Shown: positions 25,614-34,899 of the stretch, piece by piece
Numbering within the stretch: the first letter of the stretch is position 1
Layout of the letters: each line of letters opens with the position of its first letter
From: Bacillota bacterium
GTDB taxonomy: Bacteria; Bacillota; Clostridia; Acetivibrionales; DTU013
NCBI GenBank assembly: GCA_023412665.1
Contig: JAEZCA010000035.1
Coordinates: 248,001-312,000, forward strand
Direction of reading: 5' to 3'
DNA length: 64,000 nt
Notes under the pieces: generated by a model
Database searches by the model: none
What the model saw: the letters and a program-made list of their open reading frames with translations, nothing else
Told to the model about the DNA's origin: nothing
Made by a program: the position numbers and the translations under genes

Positions 25614-27467
25614 CTACGCTGATTCGACCAGTCTTGAGAACTGCTCCTCTTCCAGCGGCCTGCTCAGCAGGAAGCCCTGGAGGCAGTCGCAGTTCTGTTC
25701 CTTCAGATATTCAAGCTGTTCGGCGTTTTCCACACCTTCCGCGATCACCATTATATTGAGGCTGTGAGCAAGCCAGATTATTGATCCTATTATTTCATTT
25801 CCGTGATGTGTTTCGCCTATCCTGCTGACAAAAGTCCTGTCGATTTTTAGTGTGTCGATAGGCAGCATCTGAAGGTATTTCAATGAAGCATACCCGGTCC
25901 CGAAATCATCGAGTGCTATACTTATTCCCATTTCCTTCAGCTGGTTGAGAATTTCGATAACCTTCTCGGGATACGAAATAAGCACAGATTCTGTTATCTC
26001 AAATTCAAGATACCTGCTGTCAAAACCCGTTTCCTGCAAAACTCTTTTGACCATTTTTACAAAGGATGGCTGGACTATCTGCACCACTGAAATATTTACG
26101 GTCAGTTTAAAATCCATCCGGCTTGCCGCCTGCATCTGCCTGAACCTCCGCAGAACTGTGCTCATTATCCATTCGCCGATTTCGATGATCAGACCTGTTT
26201 CCTCTGCTATAGGAATAAACTGTGCCGGACTTACATGTCCAAGACTTTCAGAGTTCCATCTGCAAAGTGCCTCAAATCCTCTGATACGACCTGTATCACA
26301 GTAGTATTGCGGCTGGAATACAAGATAAAGCTCTTTGTTATTCAACGCTGATTTGAGCCCGCTCTCAATTCTGGATCTCTTAAGCAAGCTTATTTGCATC
26401 TCGCTGCAGAAAAAGCTGATGCCGTTCTTGCCGGATTTCTTTATTGAATGCATCGCTATGTCCGCATTTTTCAACAGCTCCTCTGTAGTGTTGCCATCCA
26501 CCGGGAAAACAGATATACCAAAGCTTGCATTGACATAAAATTCCTTGTTTTCACACCTGCATACTTCAGCTATCGAAGATTTAAAGCTATTGGCATATTG
26601 GAGTATCTCCTCACGGCTCAGCTCGCGCCGGACAAGCAAAGCAAATTCATCACCTCCGAGGCGGCCAACCACATCCTTTTCGTCAAGCCTGTTTTTTAAA
26701 CGCTCGGCAATTAACTGTAATATCCTGTCGCCTATATGATGACCCATAAGGTCATTGATCTCCTTGAAATTATCAATATCTATATATATAAATGAAAATC
26801 CGGTATTGTTAACGCCGGAATAATGGATGAGCATGTCCAGCTTCTTTATTATCATCTTCCTGTTGGGCAGTCCCGTCAGAGTATCGTAATAGGCCATGTA
26901 TTCAAGCTTTTTCTTGTTTTCATTCATCAGGCTGTTATATTTAATAAGCTGTTGATTCTGCCTGCTCAACTCATCCTTGGAAGCTGATATCTCTTTATAC
27001 AGGGAGGTTATCTCATCCTTTTGTTCCGATAGTTTTTCAAAGAAACTGAAAATACCTTTTTTATAATAGTAGATTACTATACAAACAATGATAGCTCCAA
27101 TATATGAGATAACACCAGGCAAAGAGTTCAAATTACCACTCCTGATGATACTGAGCGAGGCAGAACAGATACATACTGCATTCAACAGAATAGATGCTGT
27201 AAACCCCCTTTTTCCGGTACTGATCGTCAGGTAGGCAGTACAAAGTGTCTGTACCTGTGTAGCAAGACCATTGAATACATAATCGTTCATTATCATGCCA
27301 AAAAGTGTGAACTGATTCTCGATATTATTGATATTACCTCTAAGAAAATATATCAAGGCTAAATAGACAGCTGAGCAAGCAGTGATCATGATCCACTCGA
27401 TTGCAGGGCTTTTAGAAACAATGTTAATGTCAGTCGGCTGTACATCAGTATTTCTGCCTACACGCAT
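25614..27467 (-). CDS. GGDEF-EAL cyclic-di-GMP protein with membrane N-terminus
   Basis: 617 aa. Five or so membrane segments occupy residues about 22-135, followed by a coiled coil (FFEKLSEQKDEITSLYKEIS...). The GGDEF domain begins at about 190 (YYDTLTGLPNRKMIIKK) with an intact RLGGDEFALL near 270. The EAL domain begins at about 380, with GFEALCRWN, NISVVQ, DDFGTGYASL and VIAEGVEN all present. Both cyclase and phosphodiesterase sites appear usable; which dominates cannot be told. The membrane part is an unclassified sensor. GAGAGG precedes the ATG. Confidence 0.95.
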   Translation of the reverse strand: MRVGRNTDVQPTDINIVSKSPAIEWIMITACSAVYLALIYFLRGNINNIENQFTLFGMIMNDYVFNGLATQVQTLCTAYLTISTGKRGFTASILLNAVCICSASLSIIRSGNLNSLPGVISYIGAIIVCIVIYYYKKGIFSFFEKLSEQKDEITSLYKEISASKDELSRQNQQLIKYNSLMNENKKKLEYMAYYDTLTGLPNRKMIIKKLDMLIHYSGVNNTGFSFIYIDIDNFKEINDLMGHHIGDRILQLIAERLKNRLDEKDVVGRLGGDEFALLVRRELSREEILQYANSFKSSIAEVCRCENKEFYVNASFGISVFPVDGNTTEELLKNADIAMHSIKKSGKNGISFFCSEMQISLLKRSRIESGLKSALNNKELYLVFQPQYYCDTGRIRGFEALCRWNSESLGHVSPAQFIPIAEETGLIIEIGEWIMSTVLRRFRQMQAASRMDFKLTVNISVVQIVQPSFVKMVKRVLQETGFDSRYLEFEITESVLISYPEKVIEILNQLKEMGISIALDDFGTGYASLKYLQMLPIDTLKIDRTFVSRIGETHHGNEIIGSIIWLAHSLNIMVIAEGVENAEQLEYLKEQNCDCLQGFLLSRPLEEEQFSRLVESA

Positions 27468-27585
27468 TCAATACCTCTCGTTTAGAACGTGATTTTTCAC
27501 TCCAACCGCTTTCATATACATTATACCAGTATATATTAACAAGATGCAATATTGAGCAACAAAACTAAAAAATGACTGTGAATCG

Positions 27586-27861
27586 TTATTTTTTTATTTC
27601 ACTGCCTGTCAGCAGAATTTCAAACTTGTCGAACCAGACCTTCTCTATGAACTGCTCAGAAGTAAAAAATGTTTTACGGAATACGGCGAGTTCCTTGGTG
27701 TTTTTTTTCAGCCAAAGTGGGACTGGTATTTCGAGATCAGCACACAGCTCCACAAGACAGTTCTCAAGCTTGTCCCTGAAGCTGTGCCCGCCGTCAATAT
27801 CCTCTGAAGTACCTTCCCTCACTATCTTTCCTTCAATCAGCAGCTTGCCGTTGAGTGTCAA
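27586..27861 (-). CDS. Conserved-looking hypothetical protein downstream of cimA
   Basis: 91 aa, starting at a TTG (27859-27861) with AAGGCGG upstream, 28 bp after cimA on the same strand, so probably the last gene of the branched-chain operon. Soluble and mixed charge: SFRDKLENCLVELCADLEIPVPLWLKKNTKELAVFRKTFF is the most regular part and may be helical. I recognise no family and no motif that gives a function. Confidence 0.6.
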   Translation of the reverse strand: MTLNGKLLIEGKIVREGTSEDIDGGHSFRDKLENCLVELCADLEIPVPLWLKKNTKELAVFRKTFFTSEQFIEKVWFDKFEILLTGSEIKK

Positions 27862-27889
27862 TTATATTCCGCCTTTCACATTCGCCTCG

Positions 27890-29452
27890 TTATATACTGC
27901 CCAGCTTGTATTCTATGGAATCGACCAATGCCTTCCAGCTGGCCTCAATTATATCTGTTGAAACTCCGATCGTAGTCCATACCTCGCTGCCATCGGTGGA
28001 TTCTATCAGTACCCTTACCCTGGCTGCCGTTGCTGCAGTTGAGTCAAGCACTCTAACCTTGTAGTCCGTCAATTTCATTTCATGTATTTCGGGATAGAAT
28101 CTGGACAATGCCTTTCTTACCGCGTTATCGAGTGCATTTACAGGACCGTCGCCCTCCGCTGCCGTTATTTCCTCCTGATCCCCCACCTTGACCTTTATCA
28201 TTGCAGATGAATTGCGCTCGTTGGCTTTAGCAGGCTCATTCACAATAACCTTGAAATCCTTGAGCTCGAAGGATGGCTTGTACTTGCCGAGTATTTTTCT
28301 CACAATCAGCTCGAATGAGCTTTCGGCGCCTTCATATTGGTATCCTTCATGCTCCATTTCCTTGAGCTTTTCAAGGATCAGCCTGGTTTCCGGCGAATCC
28401 TTCGTGATATTTGGCGCAACATTCCTGACCATGTTCAATACAGCGCTTCTTCCTGCCACCTCCGACATGAGGAACGCTCTTTCATTCCCGACAAGTCCGG
28501 GCTCCATCAGTTCATATGCCGACGAGTTCTTGACGACTGCATCGGCATGCATGCCGGCCTTGTGGGCAAATGCTGATCTGCCTACATATGGCGCTCTTTC
28601 ATCATGGATCACGTTGGCTATTTCGCTTACCGCCCGCGCCACAGTCGTCATCTCTGCCATATTCTCCTCAGGAATGCAGCTGCAGCCCATTTTCAGCTGC
28701 AATGTAGGTATGATGGAACAAAGGTTGGCATTTCCGCACCTTTCTCCAAAACCGTTAATAGTCCCCTGCACCTGTGTCGCGCCTGCCTGTACAGCCATTA
28801 TTGTCCCTGCCACCGCCATACCGGTGTCATTATGTGTATGGATGCCGATAGGAATGTCAAATGCTGCTACCACTTTACCTGTAATATCATATATATCCAT
28901 CGGCAGACACCCGCCTTTGGTGTCACAAAGGCAAAGGCTATCCGCACCGGCCTCTGCTGCTGCCCTCAATGTATCCATTGCGTATGCCGGATCTGAAAAG
29001 TATCCGTCAAAAAAGTGCTCTGCATCGTATACTACTTCCTTACCCTGATCCTTGAAGTACTTGATTGTATCAAATATCATACTGATATTTTCATCAAGGG
29101 TCGTTTTAAGTATATCGGTGACCTGGAAATCCCATGACTTGCCGAATATGACTACCGCATCGGTGCCGGCCTTCAGCAGCGATTTGACATTGGCGTCCTC
29201 CTCCACAGGTATTCCGACTCTTCTGGTGCTGCCGAATGCAATCAGCTTGGCATGCTGAAACTGAATCTTGCCTGCCCTCTCGAAGAATTCCAGATCCTTT
29301 GGATTCGATCCCGGATTGCCCGCCTCAATATAAGCAACGCCCAGTGAATCAAGCCTTTTTACTATTTTCAGCTTGTCTTCCACCGTATATGAAATTCCCT
29401 GCGCCTGTGCTCCATCTCTCAGCGTGGAATCCAGAACTACGATCTTTTTCAT
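27890..29452 (-). CDS. cimA: Citramalate synthase CimA
   Basis: 520 aa. Condenses pyruvate with acetyl-CoA to (R)-citramalate, the threonine-independent entry to isoleucine. The HMGL-type TIM barrel starts VVLDSTLRDGAQAQGISYTVEDKL; the A-Q-A-Q-G after DG separates CimA from LeuA. GIHTHNDTGMAVA is the metal-site region, and KAGMHADAV follows. The C-terminal regulatory (LeuA-dimer) domain is complete. The ATG overlaps the leuA stop (ATGA), so the two synthases are translationally coupled. Confidence 0.94.
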   Translation of the reverse strand: MKKIVVLDSTLRDGAQAQGISYTVEDKLKIVKRLDSLGVAYIEAGNPGSNPKDLEFFERAGKIQFQHAKLIAFGSTRRVGIPVEEDANVKSLLKAGTDAVVIFGKSWDFQVTDILKTTLDENISMIFDTIKYFKDQGKEVVYDAEHFFDGYFSDPAYAMDTLRAAAEAGADSLCLCDTKGGCLPMDIYDITGKVVAAFDIPIGIHTHNDTGMAVAGTIMAVQAGATQVQGTINGFGERCGNANLCSIIPTLQLKMGCSCIPEENMAEMTTVARAVSEIANVIHDERAPYVGRSAFAHKAGMHADAVVKNSSAYELMEPGLVGNERAFLMSEVAGRSAVLNMVRNVAPNITKDSPETRLILEKLKEMEHEGYQYEGAESSFELIVRKILGKYKPSFELKDFKVIVNEPAKANERNSSAMIKVKVGDQEEITAAEGDGPVNALDNAVRKALSRFYPEIHEMKLTDYKVRVLDSTAATAARVRVLIESTDGSEVWTTIGVSTDIIEASWKALVDSIEYKLGSI

Positions 29453-30993
29453 ATTGTCTCCCTTCCATCCGAGGCACCCTTGCCATGGTCGTTCACTACC
29501 CTGTTGATTGCATTTATATATGCCTTGACGCTGGCTTCAATAACGTCTGTGCTGACCCCTCTGCCAACGTATACCTTATTGTCCTTCATTACTCTCACCG
29601 TCGCCTCACCAAGCGCATCAGTACCCTCTGTTACTCCCTTGAGGCTGTAATCCTGCAGCTCCATCTCAAAGCCCACTGCTCTCTCGATCGCCTTGAATGC
29701 TGCATTTACAGGCCCATCTCCGGTAGCCGCTTCCATTACAGGTTCTCCGTTTTTGAACATACTCACTGTGGCTGTGGCAATTACCTTGTTGCCGCTATTT
29801 ATCTGGAAGCTGTCGAGCTTGTAAACTTCATCGGCCTCCAATACCTTTTCTCCCGCCAGAGCTTCGATATCCCTGTCTGTGACAGTCTTTTTCTTATCGG
29901 CAAGCTCCTTGAACTTCTCAAAGGCCCGGGTGATTTCCTCAGCAGGCAGGTTATATCCCATTTCCCTGAGTCTCTCCTCAAATGCATGCCTTCCCGAAAG
30001 CTTGCCAAGGACCATTCTGTTTTGAGAAAGCCCGATGGATTCCGGCGTCATGATCTCATAGGTGCTCTTTTCAGCCAATACACCATGCTGGTGTATGCCC
30101 GATTCATGTGCAAACGCATTAGCTCCCACTATTGCCTTGTTGGGATGCAGAGCCACTCCCGTCAAATTGCTGACAAGCTTGCTGGTTCTGTAAATCTGCT
30201 TTGTATCAATATTGTGTGCCAGTTCGCCGTAGTAGTCCTTCCTTGTCTGCAGGCCCATTATCAGCTCTTCCATCGAAGCATTTCCGGCTCGCTCGCCAAG
30301 TCCATTGATGGTGCATTCCACCTGGGTCGCCCCGTTCCTTACAGCTGCCAGTGAGTTGGCAACGGCAAGCCCGAGGTCATTGTGACAGTGGACGCTTATA
30401 TCAGTTTTATCGATACCTCTTACATTTTCCTTTATACCTTTTATAATAATGCCGAATTCCTCCGGAGATGAATAACCGACAGTGTCCGGAATATTCACGA
30501 CAGTCGCTCCTGCTTTGATCACTTCCTCAAGTACCCAGTAAAGGAATTCGATTCTGGTCCTGCTGGCATCCTCTGCCGAGAATTCCACATCGCTGCAGTA
30601 TTTCTTTGCATACTTCACCATTGCTGCAGCGCGTTCGAGCACCTGATCCTCAGACATCTTCAGTTTATATTTCATATGGATATCAGAGGTAGCTATAAAT
30701 GTGTGTATCCGTGGGCTCTCAGCTTTGCACAATGCTTCCCACGCCCTGTCTATATCCTTTTCCACAGCTCTGCTGAGGCTGGCAACAGCAGCTCCCTTTA
30801 TGTTATCTGCAATTGTCTTTACTGCCATGTAATCACCGGGTGAGGAAATTGCAAAACCCGCCTCTATTACATCAACTCCAAGTTTGACCAGCTGGCGTGC
30901 TATTTCAAGCTTTTCCTGTATATTGAGGCTGACTCCGGGGGTTTGCTCCCCGTCCCTCAATGTTGTGTCGAATATTCTGATTCTGGCAGACAT
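29449..30993 (-). CDS. leuA: 2-isopropylmalate synthase LeuA
   Basis: 514 aa from the ATG at 30991-30993, selected by a perfect AAGGAGG eight bases upstream. First committed step of leucine synthesis: acetyl-CoA plus 2-ketoisovalerate to 2-isopropylmalate. Signatures: RIFDTTLRDGEQTPGVSL, SVHCHNDLGLAVANSLA, NGLGERAGNA, HESGIHQHGVL, and a full C-terminal LeuA regulatory domain. It follows ilvC after a 250-bp gap and is coupled to cimA. leuB, leuC and leuD are not in the window. Confidence 0.95.
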   Translation of the reverse strand: MSARIRIFDTTLRDGEQTPGVSLNIQEKLEIARQLVKLGVDVIEAGFAISSPGDYMAVKTIADNIKGAAVASLSRAVEKDIDRAWEALCKAESPRIHTFIATSDIHMKYKLKMSEDQVLERAAAMVKYAKKYCSDVEFSAEDASRTRIEFLYWVLEEVIKAGATVVNIPDTVGYSSPEEFGIIIKGIKENVRGIDKTDISVHCHNDLGLAVANSLAAVRNGATQVECTINGLGERAGNASMEELIMGLQTRKDYYGELAHNIDTKQIYRTSKLVSNLTGVALHPNKAIVGANAFAHESGIHQHGVLAEKSTYEIMTPESIGLSQNRMVLGKLSGRHAFEERLREMGYNLPAEEITRAFEKFKELADKKKTVTDRDIEALAGEKVLEADEVYKLDSFQINSGNKVIATATVSMFKNGEPVMEAATGDGPVNAAFKAIERAVGFEMELQDYSLKGVTEGTDALGEATVRVMKDNKVYVGRGVSTDVIEASVKAYINAINRVVNDHGKGASDGRETI

Positions 30994-31043
30994 ACGAAAA
31001 ACCTCCTTCGATACCATTTACTATAATCTCATATTTATAAATA

Positions 31044-31240
31044 TCCGGCGGTACTCTCCCGCCTTTTCTCTTTTATACTCTGGCCAATGCGGCCGGGAGT
31101 CCTGTGAGAGTGAAATTCCACCAACCTGTAAGGAATACCTCTAAGGAAAGTGATCGCATGCCCTTCCATGAAGACGTTTCCCCGCGCGTCATCTTCATCT
31201 CGAATAGGGCTCCCTGGCGCTTATGCCTCGCTCTAACTTT
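31044..31240 (-). other. Structured spacer between ilvC and leuA, no gene
   Basis: About 200 nt that look like folded RNA rather than protein. On the minus strand CTCCCG (about 31103) can pair with CGGGAG (about 31060) around GGCC/GGCC. GGCGG/CCGCC form a hairpin at 31047-31063, and GGAAACGTCTTCAT sits opposite ATGAAGATGACG. It has no T-box sequence and no terminator with a T run in the operon direction. It may be a cis-acting or processing element, or a remnant of a group II intron domain. I could not assign it. Confidence 0.4.
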
Positions 31241-31243
31241 TCG

Positions 31244-32239
31244 CTATTTTTTGAGCCAGCTCATCATCTTCCTGAGCTCCGTACCCACCTTCTCAAGCTG
31301 ATGCTCCGATTCGCGAAGCCTTGTTGCCAGGAACTCCGCTCTTCCTCCGGCCTTGTTTTCCATGATCCATTTTGATGCAAAGGTGCCGTTTTGTATTTCT
31401 GAGAGTACTTTTTTCATTTCTTTTCTGGTGTCGTCCGTAATGATCCTTTTTCCTGTCATGTAATCGCCATACTCGGCCGTGTCACTGATGGAGTACCTCA
31501 TGTATGCATAGCCGCCCTGATTTATCAAGTCAACAATAAGCTTCATCTCATGGATGCACTCGAAATAAGCTATCTCCGGCTGGTAGCCTGCCTGGACAAG
31601 TGTTTCGAAGCCTGCCTTCATCAGCTCGGTGACGCCTCCGCAAAGCACGGCCTGTTCTCCGAAAAGGTCAGTTTCGGTTTCCTCTCTGAAGGTGGTTTCC
31701 AGAATGCCTGCTCTTCCGGCGCCTATCCCTGATGCATATGCCAGGGCGTAATCCTTTGCCTTGCCTGATGCATCCTGATATACAGCAATCAGAGCAGGTA
31801 CGCCTCTGCCCTCGTTATACTGGCTTCTGACAGTATGACCGGGGCCCTTTGGAGCTATCATTATAACGTCAATATATTCCGGCGGTTTTATCTGGTTGAA
31901 ATGAATATTGAAGCCATGGGCAAAAGCAAGTATGTCTCCTTCCTTCAGACCGGGAGCAATGTCCTTGTAGTACATGTCAGCCTGTGTCTGGTCAGGTGTG
32001 AGTATCATGATCAGATCCCCAGCTTTGGCGGCTTCTGCAGTATCCATCACCGTCAGCCCGTCTGACTCTGCCTGTTTCCTTCTTGCCGAGCCCGGAGTAA
32101 GCCCTACCACTACATTGACTCCACTGTCCTTCAGGTTCTGCGCATGTGCGTGTCCCTGACTGCCATATCCGATCACTGCAACTGTCTTCCCCTTTAATAA
32201 CCCGAGACTGCAGTCACTGTCATAATACATCTTAGCCAT
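31244..32239 (-). CDS. ilvC: Ketol-acid reductoisomerase IlvC
   Basis: 331 aa, class I (short) form. Converts acetolactate/acetohydroxybutyrate to dihydroxy acids in valine and isoleucine synthesis, with NADPH and Mg. Rossmann loop AVIGYGSQGHAHAQNLKDSG at 15-34; LTPDQTQ; MIAPKGPGHTVRSQYNEGRGVP; and the helical domain with DLFGEQAVLCGG and FECIHEMKLIVDL. The start overlaps the ilvN stop by eight bases. The C-terminus SWLKK looks complete. Confidence 0.96.
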   Translation of the reverse strand: MAKMYYDSDCSLGLLKGKTVAVIGYGSQGHAHAQNLKDSGVNVVVGLTPGSARRKQAESDGLTVMDTAEAAKAGDLIMILTPDQTQADMYYKDIAPGLKEGDILAFAHGFNIHFNQIKPPEYIDVIMIAPKGPGHTVRSQYNEGRGVPALIAVYQDASGKAKDYALAYASGIGAGRAGILETTFREETETDLFGEQAVLCGGVTELMKAGFETLVQAGYQPEIAYFECIHEMKLIVDLINQGGYAYMRYSISDTAEYGDYMTGKRIITDDTRKEMKKVLSEIQNGTFASKWIMENKAGGRAEFLATRLRESEHQLEKVGTELRKMMSWLKK

Positions 32240-32756
32240 TTATTTCGCCCTCCTCGTTATTGGTTACCTTTATGATTCGATTGCCTCTTTCGATAGCAAT
32301 GGTACCCGTTCTCACAATTTCCTTTATCCCAAACTGGCGGAGCATATCTTCAAGCGCATCGACCTTGTCACCGCTGCCTGAAGCCTCTATGGTGAGCGTT
32401 GTCTTGGATACATCCACGATCTTCGCCCTGAATATCTCTACGAGCTGTACTATCTCGCTTCTGGTGGCAGCATTTGCGGAAACCTTTATCAGAGAAAGCT
32501 CACGCGTTATGGACTCATGCTTGTCAAGCCTTTTTATCTTGATAACGTCCACCAGCTTGTTCAGCTGCTTGCTGACCTGTTCCACAATATATTCGTCCCC
32601 GTCTACCACAATGGTCATTCTTGAAATCTCCGGATTCTCCGTGACTCCAACCGCCAGACTGTCGATGTTGAAGCCTCTCCTGCTAAAAAGGCCTGCTACT
32701 CTTGAAAGTACTCCGGCATGGTTTTCCACCAGTACCGATAATGTATATTTGGACAT
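32232..32756 (-). CDS. ilvN: Acetolactate synthase small subunit
   Basis: 174 aa from the ATG at 32754-32756. N-terminal ACT domain YTLSVLVENHAGVLSRVAGLFSRRGFNIDSL, then TIVVDGDEYIVEQVSKQLNKLVDVIKI and a second ACT-like C-terminal half. It binds valine and sets feedback inhibition of IlvB. It lies about 95 bp after ilvB and overlaps ilvC. Confidence 0.95.
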   Translation of the reverse strand: MSKYTLSVLVENHAGVLSRVAGLFSRRGFNIDSLAVGVTENPEISRMTIVVDGDEYIVEQVSKQLNKLVDVIKIKRLDKHESITRELSLIKVSANAATRSEIVQLVEIFRAKIVDVSKTTLTIEASGSGDKVDALEDMLRQFGIKEIVRTGTIAIERGNRIIKVTNNEEGEING

Positions 32757-32850
32757 TTCCCTTCTCCTTTCAAGTCCTGGATTGCACAAATACTGTGCAT
32801 ATCTCTCTATATTTAATTCATTATTGAATGATCTGTGTCATCTGCCCTGA

Positions 32851-34491
32851 TCACAGCGTCGGTTCCATCGGATCGACCATGCACTCCAGCAGATAAGGCC
32901 CCTTTGCGCTTGCCATCCGCTCAAGCGCTGATTCTATCTGAGCACTGGATGAGATCCTCTCCCCCTTGAAACCATATGCGGCGGCTAATGCCACAAAGTC
33001 GGGGTTGGTGTCAAGACATACCTGCGAATATCTGCCTTCGTGCTTTGTAAACTGCAGCTCACGTACCATTCCCAGCCTGCAGTTATTGAACAGTACGATT
33101 TTTACATCTATATTGTGCTGCTTCATTGTGCCCAGCTCCTGCATGGACATCTGGAAGCTGCCGTCTCCGCTGATCACTACAACCGGCACATCGGGTTTGC
33201 CGACCTTCGCTCCTATGGCCGCAGGCAGCCCGTATCCCATCGTTCCCAGCCCGCCTGAGGTAATGAAGGTCTTAGGCATGCGCACCTTAAAATTATTTGC
33301 AGCCCATATCTGATTCTGCCCCACCTCTGTCGCCACTACAGCTTCCTCCGGCAGATAGTCTGCCAGCAAGGACAGAAGCTTCCTGGGATCGATAAACCCG
33401 GTCCCTTCATGCTTATCTGCCGAAGCCGCCGCTTTTTCCCGGGCCTTCAGCCTTCTGTCAGTTACCTCATCGAGCCATTCCCTGCCATCTGAAGGGCTGA
33501 CATACTCAAGCATTTCTCTCAGCGTCAGTTTCAAATCTCCAACAAGCGGTATCGATACGTCGATATTTTTTCCGATCTCGGCCGGATCTACATCAATGTG
33601 TATGATCCTGGCCTTTTTTCCCAAGGTGCTGGCTGCGCCAATTGCCCTGTCTCCGACTCTCGCACCCAGTATCATCACAAGATCTGCGTGATGCAATGCA
33701 TGATTGGCAGTATTGCTGCCATGGGTGCCGACCATGCCAAAATGCAGGGGATGAGCTGACGGTATTGCACCTATTCCCATCAATGTCGTAACAACAGGTA
33801 TGTTCCTCTTTACAGCAAGCTCCACCATCTCACCGGCGGCATTTGCCGCTATTACCCCGCCTCCCGCACATATGACAGGCCTTTTGGCCTCCTCCAGCGC
33901 CGCTGCGGCTTTCCTGATCTGCATTGGGTGTCCCTTTACGGTAGGTTTGTAACCCTTGATTTCAACTGTTTGGGGAACTTTATATTCAAATGTGCTGGTC
34001 TGTACATCTATCGGTATATCTATCACCACCGGACCCGGTCTGCCTGTGGAGGCGATATGGAATGCCTCCTTTATGATCCTGGGAAGCTCGTCGGCTGTCT
34101 TTACAAGGTAGCTGTGCTTGGTGAAGGGTGCCGTCGCACCTGTTATATCAGCTTCCTGGAATGCATCAGTACCTATCATGTCCCTTTTGACCTGGCCTGT
34201 GATCGCTATAATGGGTATGCTGTCCATATATGCGTTGGCAATTCCGGTGATGAGGTTGGTCGCACCGGGTCCTGAAGTGGATACGCAAACACCGGGCTTT
34301 CCTGTAACACGGGCGTATCCGTTGGCTGCATGGGCGGCCCCCTGCTCGTGACGGGTCAGTATATGTTTTATACGGCTGTTGAGCAATGCATCGTAAAACG
34401 GCGAGATTGCAGCGCCGGGATATCCGAATATGATATCGGTATTTTCAAGCTCAAGCGCTTTTATAATAGCTTCTGCTCCTGTTATTTTCAT
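32851..34491 (-). CDS. ilvB: Acetolactate synthase large subunit
   Basis: 546 aa from the ATG at 34489-34491 (GGAGGG upstream). The frame runs back into the T-box leader, but that part is not coding. Thiamine diphosphate enzyme: IIFGYPGAAISPFYDAL with the catalytic Glu in RHEQGAAHAANGYARVTGKPGV, and the ThDP/Mg motif GDGSFQMSMQELGT. The C-terminus MVDPMEPTL is the usual end. It joins two pyruvates or pyruvate and 2-ketobutyrate. First gene of ilvB-ilvN-ilvC-leuA-cimA, under T-box control. Confidence 0.95.
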   Translation of the reverse strand: MKITGAEAIIKALELENTDIIFGYPGAAISPFYDALLNSRIKHILTRHEQGAAHAANGYARVTGKPGVCVSTSGPGATNLITGIANAYMDSIPIIAITGQVKRDMIGTDAFQEADITGATAPFTKHSYLVKTADELPRIIKEAFHIASTGRPGPVVIDIPIDVQTSTFEYKVPQTVEIKGYKPTVKGHPMQIRKAAAALEEAKRPVICAGGGVIAANAAGEMVELAVKRNIPVVTTLMGIGAIPSAHPLHFGMVGTHGSNTANHALHHADLVMILGARVGDRAIGAASTLGKKARIIHIDVDPAEIGKNIDVSIPLVGDLKLTLREMLEYVSPSDGREWLDEVTDRRLKAREKAAASADKHEGTGFIDPRKLLSLLADYLPEEAVVATEVGQNQIWAANNFKVRMPKTFITSGGLGTMGYGLPAAIGAKVGKPDVPVVVISGDGSFQMSMQELGTMKQHNIDVKIVLFNNCRLGMVRELQFTKHEGRYSQVCLDTNPDFVALAAAYGFKGERISSSAQIESALERMASAKGPYLLECMVDPMEPTL

Positions 34492-34524
34492 ATCATCCCT
34501 CCGTTTCCTCGTGATAAAAATAAT

Positions 34525-34800
34525 AAAAAAACCCTCGTCAACTGCATTGCTGCAGGGACGAAGGTATGATCCAACGTGGTACCACCCTGATTCGGCAGGC
34601 ATTTGCCCGCCCTCGGTAAGTACTGGTGTACTTGACTGTAACGCAGTCTGCGTCATCATCTCTGATAAATCTTCGATGATGAAGCTCCGGAATGAGCTAT
34701 ACACAGTTCCTGTGCACCGGCTCCCACCATCCGCCGGCTCTCTTTGGCACTCAGTCCTGTCTTCTTTCCTTCATTGCACTGACCTGTTTTAAAATGATTG
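34525..34800 (-). promoter_or_regulatory. T-box leader (leucine-type candidate) of the ilv-leu operon
   Basis: Minus strand. The T-box sequence AGGGTGGTACCACG lies at 34575-34588 and pairs in the antiterminator. It is followed by a terminator (CCTTCGTC/GACGAGG with inner CTGCA/TGCAG, 34531-34563) and a run of seven T. Upstream, stem I shows the AGAGAGCCGG and GGTGGGAGCCGG parts. A candidate specifier is CTC (Leu) in TATAGCTCATTCC. Uncharged tRNA reads the specifier and its NCCA end pairs with TGGT, blocking termination. The specifier call is by eye and less sure than the T-box itself. Confidence 0.9.
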
Positions 34801-34806
34801 TATAAT

Positions 34807-34835
34807 ATTGTATCAGCACAACAAGGCGGTGTCAA
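34807..34835 (-). promoter_or_regulatory. Promoter of the ilv-leu T-box operon
   Basis: On the minus strand consensus TTGACA (34830-34835) and TACAAT (34807-34812) with 17-bp spacing, just before the T-box. Confidence 0.85.
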
Positions 34836-34899
34836 TAAAATTTTTATCCTTTATTGCCCATTTCTCAAGAGCTTTTTTATGCTTTTCTGCAATAATGAT

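Noticed and set aside
29236..30354. Plus-strand 372-codon open frame
   Set aside because: It covers the end of cimA and much of leuA in antisense, is Cys/His/Tyr-rich without motifs, and has no ribosome site.
31104..31301. Plus-strand 65-codon frame over the ilvC-leuA spacer
   Set aside because: It reads through the structured spacer and the end of ilvC; there is no ribosome site and it is opposite to the operon.
34492..34704. N-terminal extension of IlvB
   Set aside because: The added codons lie inside the T-box leader, and GGAGGG marks the ATG at 34489-34491.
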